A stretch of DNA of 64,000 nt from Sporopachydermia quercuum (Eukaryota > Ascomycota > Sporopachydermiomycetes > Sporopachydermiales > Sporopachydermiaceae), in contig BCGN01000009.1 in assembly GCA_001599295.1 (NCBI GenBank), forward strand, positions 434,001 through 498,000, written 5' to 3'. Positions within the stretch are counted from its first letter, which is position 1. The number at the start of each line of letters is the position of its first letter. The position numbers and the translations under genes are program-made. Shown here piece by piece: positions 31,698-41,896 of the stretch. A model generated the notes under the pieces. That model searched no databases, was not told where the DNA came from, and saw only the letters and a program-made list of their open reading frames with translations.

Positions 31698-34064
31698 TTA
31701 CCTTTCATCGCCAGAATCTTCATTTTCTGCATTCTCGTGTAGTTTCTGCATAAACATCCCAAGATCTTCACGTCCTTTAACCCAGATACTACCTAAATAA
31801 CGAAACCAGGCCCTATCAATGGAATCATATTTGATTGTTGTACCATACAAAGCTTCCGGCGGCTGACCAAACATACTGCTATAAGTACACCATAAATAAC
31901 CTTCACAAGGTCTTANCTTCGTCCATGCTCTTCTAGGTTCAGTGTGGAAATTGAGCTTGGGATCAAATTCTCTTCTTTCTTCTATATCCGGTGGAATGAA
32001 AGCATATTCAATGTTCGTTGGTGCTTTATAGAATTCTTCTAAAAGAGTAACATTCCCCATAAACCTTCGTCTATATCTTGTGCTTCTAACATCCTTTTCC
32101 CAACTGTCTTTCTTGCAAAATGAGAACCCTGAATTGATCCATAATAGCGAATACCTATCCTTATCATGAACGTGTCCAGGTTGGGTTGAACATACTTGTT
32201 TGGCTTTGCGATTTCTATGAACTCTCTCTTCTATCGTGTGATTGGTGATGGTTCCTATAGAAGCTGCTGTGAGCTTATTGATACCATAATTCTCATTTCC
32301 CGCTAGTGCTTGACCTAGAAAGAAATACTCCTTATCGCCCCAGAACATTCCTTCGCTGATACCCCATAATTGCATTTGGAGACCAATCAGCAGCCCGGTG
32401 AAATGAGTTGATCTATCAAGTAAAACTAAGCCTGCTTCGAGGAAATCTCTCATATAGTACTTAAACAGGTCTTGTTCTAATGTCTTATTAGTCACTTGAT
32501 GTATATCAAACAACATATTTTCCAGTTTGCTGGGCAATAAATTTGACAACCATAAATGTTCTCCTCTTGATAAATATGTATCAATAGAACGATCTCTAAA
32601 AAAGAAACCTCCGGTTTTATTATAGCCTGTGATCTGTAATAAATGCTGTGGATTAACTAGTGGTACTGCATCAACGTCTAGTAGAACCATATCTTGGAAA
32701 GAGTTGAAAATAGCAGCCAGCATTTTATTCTTGAATCCACTGAACCTTTCCTTATATTTAGGGGTGATGCTTCTTGATACGTCAACGAACCAAATGTCNT
32801 GAGCTGGGAAATTGCCAAATGATTCTTGATGACGTACTCCTGATAGAATATCAATTGTAGTGTTGAATTGGTCTAAAACTGTATTTGGTGCTGTTTTCAG
32901 CAGACTCTTCACTTGGTTATAAAGAAAATCCTGCCGTTCTGTCTTTTTATAAGGATTTCTTGCTTCTGAGATTAAAATCNCCTGAGCCTCAGGACTCAGC
33001 TCGTTGTTATGGATGATTTGTATAGGTAATGTATTATCAAGAGCTCTTAAGACTCGTAGTAGGGAAACCATTGAATCAAGTAAACCATCAGAAATGGTTA
33101 CGGCTATGCCCTTTCCATTCATTTTCAATTGTAGTGTCGATATATCAAACAATGGTACTTCAGAAGAACTGCCTGTGCTACTATTCTCATCTATCAGAGG
33201 AAACTCATCGTACACTTTCCCATCCCAATGAACGAACTGTGGTTGAACTCCACTGTACCATGGAAACAAATTTCTACCTAACTTTTTTCTTTTACCGCTT
33301 TTAATGCCGAGTACTCCCTCTTTGATATTACCAATAGAATCATCGAGGAAACATTGACCAAACGTCCTTAAAGCAACAACACTTTCAGCAATATGGGTAT
33401 CTACTTTGAACGCTTTTGCCAGTTCTTTCTCATACAGTTCATTTATTTCCTCCTCGGATTTTTCTTCCCGGTCTTCTTGAGATTTCCCTTGATTCTCATA
33501 CTTCAAACTATTTTTGAACCTGCTTGTTTGATGAACAATTGTGTTGTAGTTAGAATCATCAAGCTCAACAGTGAATTTACTATGATAAGAGGTCAAATGG
33601 TCGAAAAATTGTATACAATTATTGGTGTTATCGTTCCCTTTTTCCTCGTTGCTTTCCTTTTTGTTGCTTTCGGCTGTACTCTTGACTAATGCTTCATAGC
33701 TAGCAAAAGGTCCGCTGGATCTACCACTAAAATGAGGCAAAACGTTCCGAAAAGCTATTATCTCTCCATTGACATTAAACGTTGCATTTCCAGCAATATC
33801 GGAATTTTCTGATGTATCAAACAGACTTTTCGTGTAGTGTGTAAGGTATTCAGGTGACAACTTATTCGGCAGTACTAAATAGTTGATGGCAATGATGAAA
33901 GATATTACTAGCGATAGAAACAAGGCTAGAGTGAAAAATCTAGAGCGGCAAAATAGAAGGAAAAGCTTGAAGCCGTTTTTCCGGTTAGAATGTGATTGCG
34001 GAGAAGAAAGAGCTAAAAATTTGCCTATAGGAAAAATAGTTGACATATTGAACAGGAGTCTCAT
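31698..34064 (-). CDS. MNN1-family alpha-1,3-mannosyltransferase (GT71)
   Basis: 788 aa type II Golgi membrane protein. A basic cytosolic tail (about 1-43) precedes one membrane helix (LALFLSLVISFIIAINYLVL, about 47-66), then a stem rich in Ser, Asn and Glu, and a lumenal catalytic domain. FKNKMLAAIFNSFQDMVLL is followed by DVDAVPLVNP, the DxD metal and GDP-mannose site of the MNN1/MNT2/MNT3/MNT4 group. EAGLVLLDRS, FWGDKEYFFLGQAL and GYLWCTYSS are further family blocks. Several N-glycosylation sequons occur. These enzymes cap N- and O-linked mannan with alpha-1,3-mannose. I cannot say which paralogue. Ns at 31916, 32799 and 32980. A second Met at residue 7 is an alternative start. Confidence 0.93.
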   Translation of the reverse strand: MRLLFNMSTIFPIGKFLALSSPQSHSNRKNGFKLFLLFCRSRFFTLALFLSLVISFIIAINYLVLPNKLSPEYLTHYTKSLFDTSENSDIAGNATFNVNGEIIAFRNVLPHFSGRSSGPFASYEALVKSTAESNKKESNEEKGNDNTNNCIQFFDHLTSYHSKFTVELDDSNYNTIVHQTSRFKNSLKYENQGKSQEDREEKSEEEINELYEKELAKAFKVDTHIAESVVALRTFGQCFLDDSIGNIKEGVLGIKSGKRKKLGRNLFPWYSGVQPQFVHWDGKVYDEFPLIDENSSTGSSSEVPLFDISTLQLKMNGKGIAVTISDGLLDSMVSLLRVLRALDNTLPIQIIHNNELSPEAQXILISEARNPYKKTERQDFLYNQVKSLLKTAPNTVLDQFNTTIDILSGVRHQESFGNFPAXDIWFVDVSRSITPKYKERFSGFKNKMLAAIFNSFQDMVLLDVDAVPLVNPQHLLQITGYNKTGGFFFRDRSIDTYLSRGEHLWLSNLLPSKLENMLFDIHQVTNKTLEQDLFKYYMRDFLEAGLVLLDRSTHFTGLLIGLQMQLWGISEGMFWGDKEYFFLGQALAGNENYGINKLTAASIGTITNHTIEERVHRNRKAKQVCSTQPGHVHDKDRYSLLWINSGFSFCKKDSWEKDVRSTRYRRRFMGNVTLLEEFYKAPTNIEYAFIPPDIEERREFDPKLNFHTEPRRAWTKXRPCEGYLWCTYSSMFGQPPEALYGTTIKYDSIDRAWFRYLGSIWVKGREDLGMFMQKLHENAENEDSGDER

Positions 34065-36695
34065 TGTAAAATATTATGTGTGTGTCATGAATAGGCTATC
34101 AATGCATTAGCAAATGATGCTGACTTCAAAAAATAGCGGAATTTTATGGTTAAACAAAACAGTAGATATCCTTTTAGCATTTGGCCTCTGTACAAATGTT
34201 TGATTCTGTTGTTTTTTTGTTATCCTATTGGTGTGTTCACTGATAATATTGGTTTGTTACTGGACTGGTGGTTAACAATGCAACAATCACAAAGGTTTGG
34301 AGTAAAGACAGGAACTCATTTGAACATTCACACAGGGTTTAAACAGATTTTGAAGATGAGACTAGAAGAAATAAAGGTACCACAACATATAATCAAACGG
34401 TACGCTACTCCTTGTTCAGTTTGGGTCTATTTGATCCTGGAGCGCTGCGTCTATGTTGATCCCGCTTGAAGACTTAGTTGCCAATAACGAGTAGATTCTA
34501 TAATAATGATGCCTGCAGATACAGCTCATCTCAGCAATATTTTCAAACGTTTAATAGAAACAATTAATGATAATTTCTAACTAGAGTAGGTCAAACTGTC
34601 GTAGTAATCGAACTATTTATAAGAAAAGTAATGGTAGCGGAGTGCTATGAAGAAGAAGATTCTGACAGTTGGTGGAAGATCTTAGGGAATAAAGTTAATG
34701 GGCAGTGTCCGTTTCGAGATAAAATTCTGTAGAGTGTATTCCATTGGAGAATAAAGTTTGTGTTTAATTTGGTGGAGTAACCGAAAAATGAGAGTACTGT
34801 GGCTCATACAGGATTTCGAGGATAAATGATCCGGTAAGGAGTGGGTCGTTAGACTAGTAGGAAGAGATTCTGATGTTTCTGAAAACAAAAGTGAAAACTA
34901 AGAAAACTAAAGAGCTAATCTAAAAATGAATATTCTTGTTTGCTGTAAGTGTCATGGACAATGCTCGATTGNGATACAGTTGGTTTGAACAAAAAGGACG
35001 AAGTGGAGAAAATATCCAAGGTTTTACAAGTGAACAGCATTAGTGNAAGCCATAGATTTTTAGTTTACTGTCAAAACAAGGATTATACTGCAGTGAAAGG
35101 AAACCTGTAATCTCAAGAATCGAAGTTGTTGATGATACTTACAGCGCCATTATCGTTAGAATTAGAACGTAATCCTTGGTAATAATTCAATTTACATGAT
35201 CGTCAATTGAGTTTTGATAGAATTTCACGCTTAGAAGCTTCAAGCTTTATTGTTGATTTTGAGCTTAAGGATGAACCACGAATTTCTACTTGATAAGCAA
35301 GGCTTTCGTATCAATCGAAAGACAATACCAGTAACGTTGAAATAGAATTTCCTATTTCAAGCAAAATTATGGTTCTTGAAACTTTTAAGCTCAAACTTAT
35401 TTAAGGTTTAAAAAGTATGCTAAAAATAACTCTAATACTCTTTTGAAACTTCTATATTATGTTACCGGTTCAAACTATGACATTTGAAGTTTATTAGTGT
35501 TATCTTTTCCGGTATCTACCAGTATTCAACAGGATAGTAGAATTCCTGTTCAATACTGGAATCATCTATTTTCCAGATTTTTTGATAGAACTATGTTCGA
35601 TAGATGCATCAGTAAGACATTAATCTTATATTTACAACATGCTGATCGTGTTATTCAATCTCCAACATCCTTTCACGTGATGTTACCACTTCAACTTCTC
35701 CTCAAGTTGTTGTAGGCTATAGATCAGAAGGATGATAATGACATACCCTAAAAAGAACCATCAAAAATCAAATAGCAAGTAGTCCAATGGAATACGACAA
35801 GGCTTGTAGAATGGTGACAAATAGAGAGGATGATTGACACAAATGAACGATAAGTAATAAATTGGAAACAACAGGAGACTTATTTGGAAATTTGGCTACA
35901 TATGCTAAGAAATATTCTACCTTTATAACAATCAGAAATTTGTGAGACAAAATGCCTTGCCAGCAATGAAGAATTGTCAGGTTAGTTTAAGGTTAAGGTT
36001 TCCACTTTTTATTAACCTTATATTTTCATGGGAGAGTTAATTATGTATGAATCTATCCAATATCGGAATAAATACAAATCAGGCTTCTCCACTGGAATCT
36101 CACAGATCAAGTATGAGGCCATGCTCAGGAGATATCTTACGAACAATGTGAGGAATCACAGTATAATTTCAGGGGTAACCTGAATCTTGTGTAATATAAT
36201 AGTATCTTCACTACAAAAAGTAATTACTTTGGAATTCAATAGTGTTTCATGGTTCGTTTCGCTATGGAAATGCAGGCTTTGTGAGCATTGAAAAGTCGCT
36301 ACCACGTGACTTCACATAACATCTCATTCCGTTCAAAGTTTCTTTGCTTAAGCATAAACATATCACCTCTTTTCTGCCTTCCTGAAGCTAACCAAATGCA
36401 ATTGAGGACACACAATTTGGGAACCTCATGTGCCGAACTGAAGTCTACTCTGCACTGAAAATTACTTAGTTTGCTCACTTGTACTGTGTTGAGCCTCAGC
36501 TTTATCTCTGTAACAGCTCAAAGTTTAAAACTCATCTATTACACAAACATCCAATATATACACTACATCTCAACAGGCATTGCATTGCACTTCTGTAGGA
36601 ATCCTTTGCAACCAGCTATTATCTCCCGTCAACACACAGACTACCAATCAGATGGCCCTTTGATTACCCAATGAAAACTTCCCCCAGCCTCCAAA
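34065..36695. other. Long divergent promoter region GT71 / MTC5
   Basis: 2.6 kb. Small frames at 34146-34469 (107 codons, ATG start), 34682-34888, 35497-35715 and 36471-36674 lack recognisable similarity or splice partners. No RNA gene found. Confidence 0.5.
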
Positions 36696-39600
36696 ATGAC
36701 AGAGAAACCTCTTTCGGCTTATAACTCGATGACGTTTGACAACTCTGTCTCTCTCAGAGTTGATGCTGCTGTAGGATCAATGTCTATTAGTCCTTCCGGC
36801 AGAGACGCTGTCCTGGCTTCCCGCAGAGGCCTCTACATTGTTGATCTAGACGATCCTTTTTCTCCACCTCGCTGGCTGCATCATATGACCTCCTGGGAAG
36901 TTGCTGACGTCCAGTGGTCTCCTCATGCTACTAGACCTTACTGGGTGGTGTCTACTAGCAATCAAAAGGCAATGGTTTGGAATCTAGCGCGCAGTAGCTC
37001 AGATGCTATAGAGCATGTTCTCCATGGCCATTCTAGAGCTATAACTGATATCAACTTCCACCCCGCGATCCCTACCCAACTAGCTACCTGTTCTATTGAC
37101 ACTTTCGTCTTAGCATGGGATCTGCGTACTCCTCAGCGCGCAGCTCAGAAGTTTGCTGATTGGAGAGCAGGTGCCACGCAGGTGAAATGGAGTTATCATG
37201 ATCCAAACGTACTTGCCTCCAGCCATGATGAAAATTTACTTGTGTGGGATATCAGAAATGGGTCTGTTCCAGTACAACAGATCCATGCGCATGTGGCTAA
37301 AGTGAATGGAATAGATTTCAGTAAGACGAATGGGTCGGGAATAATCACGTGTTCGAACGAGGCGGTAGTTAAATACTGGGACTTCAGGAAATCTAGTGCT
37401 GAGCCACAATGGAGCATTAAGACAGATTTCCCTATTTGGAGGGCCCGGCATATCCCCTTTGGTAGTGGTTGTGGCATTATGCCGCTCCGAGGAGGGAATA
37501 ACTCGATTTATGTCGTCAATATTGAAGGGAGAACCGGAGAATCATTTCTAGATCCAGTACATGTATTTGAGGGCCACACGGAACCGGTAAAAGAGTTCTT
37601 GTGGCGGTCCAGGAGTGAAAGCGAGACGGTTGACGATCGGGAGTTTCAATTGGTTACGTGGTCCAAGGACAGTGATTTAAGGTTATGGCCTGTGAATGAG
37701 GAGATCTACGAACGGCTAAATTTTACTCGGTTTAAAGATGCCCCACCGCCATCAACCCGACGCGGGGCACCGTATGTAACTTACAGGGAAGAACCCGATG
37801 CAGCGTTAGGGTTAGGGGGACTAGCGGTCCGCAATAACACTAACCACTTACTTCGGAATTATAACCGGATTTGGAATAGCAACCGAGGTAATGATTCCGG
37901 CAAAGATGGCAATACCAGAGGCAATAATGCTGGAAACAATGCCGGAAGTAAATCCAATAAAACTGGGGTTAGACAAAGAAAAGCTTTCATGACAGGAACT
38001 TCATATCATCCTTCCGTTAAGGAGAAAAACGATTTCCATTTGAACTGGCTGTCCGGTGTTCGGATCGGAAGAGCCGCATTTGCCCCAAACTTACTTCTTT
38101 ATCCGTCTAGTGACCCAAATAAGGTATCCGGTTTATCCCTAGCAGCATCACATGACTTTGCATTAAACGAATTCCCAACCGGAACGCATCCGGGAAATCT
38201 CGGAGAAGAAATTAGCATTATGGGACACAAGTTCCCAAAAGTCCGGTTTGAAAAAATCTCCGTTTCTACGGGAAATATCGTAATCTCCTTGAATGGACCT
38301 TGGACAGAGAATCCCGATACGGAAAACAAGTTAGTGTTTCTCCGAATTGAGATCGATTTCCCCGACAATTACCCCAATTCGGGTAATCCACCCGTTTTCA
38401 CAATTGAAGAGAACTCCGATCTGGGTAGTTCTATCCGGACGGAAATAATAACTCAACTGAAGGTAATTTCGGAAAAGTATACAAATGCCGGAAGATATTG
38501 CTTAGAACCTTGTTTAAGATTTTTAATGGGAGAAAAGATATCTTCGGAAATGATAGAAGAACATCTAGCAGATGCCGCGTTAGATGCACTTGACGTTGAA
38601 GGCCTAATACCAGAGAATATGAGAATGGATGAGGAGAATACCGGAGATAATAACGGGAAGCTAAACTTTGATCTCAAGGACAGTGACCGAGCGAGTATAA
38701 ATACCGGACAACTGTCAGATATTGAAATTGGAGGTGGTAGCTCTGAAGATAACGATGAAGACAACGATGAATTAATCCCGATAGTGAATAACGGAGAAGA
38801 TGATACGGGCAATAACGGAAAAGGTGTCGGAGGAGGGTTAGGTAATCAATATAACGGTAAAGGCGGAATTTCGTTTGATTCTACGCCGCTGCCGAAAGGT
38901 TGTGGTGCAGTTTGGACAGAAACAGGGAAATTGGTTTGTTTTTTCATTCCAAAACTAGAAGAGAAACATAAACCTAATTTGATGCTTTTCGACGAAAAAG
39001 GGTTTATTATGAGCAAATCAAGGAAAATATCGGATAAGGTTTCGGAAGGGAAAGATGGTGGTTCGGAAGGTAATCTGGAAACTGTGCCAGCAAAGGAAGC
39101 CTTGACGAAAGATTCAGACAAAACAGGAAATGATGTTACCCGAACAGTCAATGATCCTGATAAAAACTCGAACCCTAATTCTGCTTTAAATTACGACTCT
39201 GAAGGTTCTTCCGATGCCGATTCCGATGCNGATTCCGATGCCTACTCCGTGTCTTCTTCTTCATCTTCTTCCTCTTCCTCTTCCGACAGTTCTTCCGTCG
39301 TGAGCAATGATTGGGACGACATAGCTGATATCGGATTTACTGCTCCTGTCGGAAGAGTACCGGGCTTATTCCGAACCGCTCTTGGGTTTAAACCCTATGG
39401 CGGAAGATTACCCGAGCATGTTCCGTCAGTAAGCGGCTTTTCTCAAGGCACGGCAAACTCTAAGCTAAGCGGATCTAAGCATACAACTTCAAACCGGAAC
39501 ATAGTTGCAATACATGATTTCGGACATTTACTGCCTGCAAAGATTGAATTTGGAGCCGAATATGAAATTATTGGTGATACACCGGAAAAGATAGCCGGAT

Positions 39601-41287
39601 ACAATGCGGCAATCTCTTCCCCTTCCAGCAAAGACGCGTCCTCCTCTGCTTCCTTTGTGTACGATTGCTGGAAACTACTGGAGATTTTATTGGTGAAGGA
39701 TATGAAGTTATCACGTGATTCTCGGGAAATGGAGGCTATTATTCGGTCTGATTTCGGAGTCCNGTTCAATAGTGGTTTGTTTGGTAATGCTTCCGACGTT
39801 GAGCAACATAATTTCCGGTTTTTCTGGGGAACGCATCCTTTTGGAGGTTTATGGTTAACTAAGCAATTGTAAGTATTTGATAATTTTTGGGGTAGCGGCA
39901 TGGGGGTAGTGGTGGAGTAGTGGTGGGCAGTTCATCTCCTCCTACTACTACTACCACTATATTACTGTCACTACTATTACTTCTACTAACACACTCTAGA
40001 ATGTCGTTCTTTGAAACTACAGGTAACATCCAAATGCTTGCAATGCTCTCCTGTATTTTCTTTGAACATCACCAAAACAAAAACAACGTGAACGTACCTA
40101 TAAACGCTCCTTTCAATGCTGACGATTGGTCTTCTAATCACATCGACTCCAAATTGACCTTGCCTATGGGAAACTCCACTTATCATCATTTGAACCATCC
40201 TGCATATTCATCAACACAGGTTACACCAGCAACACCGTTTACCCCATTTATTCATAGAACCAGCTACCAGCGATCAACAACAAGTGCATCTTCAGGAGTA
40301 ACCCATTTAAGTCAATTGAATTCCAGCGGGAAGGAATTCCCGTTTAAACGGAACTCGCCTGATGTTCATGTACCTATATTAGGGCCTGCGTCAGCCGCGC
40401 ATATTCCCAGTAATAAACGGAATGAGACTCCATCGTCACTGGAAAGTATAGGTNTTACAGACTCTCCAGATAGAGTGGTCATTTTAGGCTCGAAATTTCA
40501 AGGTCCTGGTCAAGGTCCTTTTTTAAGAAGCAGAAACAGCTATGAACATAAAGAACGTGAGAGCTCGCATTGTAGCAGCAATTTCGGCGACAGAGAGTCA
40601 ACGGGAATCAACCAAAGACTTTCAAATATAAGAAAGCGTCAAGGAATACGGCTAGAGGAAATGGAAATGAGTCAGGGTCATTCTAATATGGTCCCACCGT
40701 TGAATAGTAGGACTTCCAGTTCTAATTCTGGGTCAATGGTAAACGTAGACTTTGTCAAAAATAGCGGAAATAATGCTACCAACAGTAAAATGCCAAAAGT
40801 GAAAGTGGAAATGATGAATGAACGTACTTTAGACTTACATGAAGATATGTATGCATTACCGTTGCTTGACAGTAAAGATGAAATCAAATTCAAGCGTTAT
40901 CGGGAACAATATGCAGAGATGTTGTTTTTATGGAGCTTGCCAATAAAACGTCTGGAAATATTGAAATACAACTATGCTAATATCAGCGATGAGAAAGGAT
41001 ATATTCCATCCCCAAAGTTCAAAGAGCATGTGGCGCATATTGGGTGGAGGTTTCCGAAGCCGGAAAGTAAAGTCACGCGGGCTTCGATCTCTTCGTTGGG
41101 CAATTCCGAGCAGAAAAGAATATACCAGGATTGCAATTTCTGTGGGTTAAAAGTCCGAAAACGGTTTTTCATGTGCACGAAATGTGAGCACTTGTTGCAT
41201 GCAAAGTGTGCCTCGGAATGGTGGGACGATGATAATTGGGAGTGCCCTACAGGTTGTGGATGTGAATGTTTGAAGAATACGATATAG
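36696..41287 (+). CDS. MTC5: SEACAT subunit Mtc5 (WDR59), two exons
   Basis: Exons 36696-39868 and 40000-41287 join to 1486 aa. The 131-nt intron has donor GTAAGT and branch TACTAAC 10 nt before the AG. An N-terminal WD40 propeller (about 1-330; HGHSRAITDINFHP, LLVWDIRNG, VKYWDFRKS) is followed by an RWD-like domain (about 510-610), an acidic Asp/Glu and poly-Ser region (about 640-870), an alpha-solenoid region, and a C-terminal RING-like zinc domain (CNFCGLKVRKRFFMCTKC...HAKC...CPTGCGCEC). The intron sits just before ETTGNIQMLAMLSC, a WDR59 landmark. Mtc5/WDR59 belongs to SEACAT/GATOR2 on the vacuole, upstream of TORC1. Codon use differs from neighbours, with many CCG, CGG and CGA codons. 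It precedes ERG27 and SAC6; MTC5-SAC6 adjacency is kept in S. cerevisiae. Confidence 0.94.
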
Positions 41288-41896
41288 CGAATACAGCGGA
41301 AAAAGATTGAATGGGGTTTATGGTGGGTAAATAGGAATTAATGTAAATATAGCATGTGATATCGAGATGGAATCTGTAGGAAGCAAGGGTACCGGATTTG
41401 ATGGAATAGCGGAAGTAATAATTTGGGGCGATATGAGAAGTTCGGAAATGATATATACATACCGAAAACGCACTACAAGATTTCATTCTTCATTCCTCAT
41501 TTTCTTTCACTTCAATTCTGCTTATTTTTCAGCTGAAAACTAAACAGTTAAACCAACCAGCTAGTGCACTCTCATTAACTGCAACCAAATTCAGCGGAAA
41601 CCACTGAAAACTATAGTTTATCTCCTTGTTTCTTTGCTCTCCTTTCTTATCTCTCAGATACCCCCAAGGAAATATCCTGTCCCATATCATGCAGCAGAAC
41701 GGGCGCTAATCCTTCTGTCCTTTCTGCCTTCTTTTCAATGCTTTCCTCATTTTGATGAAATAGCTGTTTCAATAGGCCTAAAGGAAAGAAGAATACAACA
41801 CGTAAATGCTTTGTTTTCACAGCCAATTGCTGATGTATTTATCTTGGCCTTTAATTGGNTTGTTCCTGGGAGAAAGTCTATGATTTACGAGTAGAA
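41288..41896. other. Tandem spacer MTC5 / ERG27
   Basis: About 610 bases; the open frame 41634-41894 ends at a TAG just before the ERG27 ATG and is not a credible gene. Confidence 0.6.

Noticed and set aside
34146-34469. 107-codon ATG-started frame between the GT71 gene and MTC5
   Set aside because: No family resemblance, mixed composition and no splice partner; lies in a divergent promoter.
39920-41287. Separate RING-domain gene after the WD40 gene
   Set aside because: A GTAAGT donor and TACTAAC acceptor join it in frame to MTC5, and WDR59 proteins end in this RING domain.
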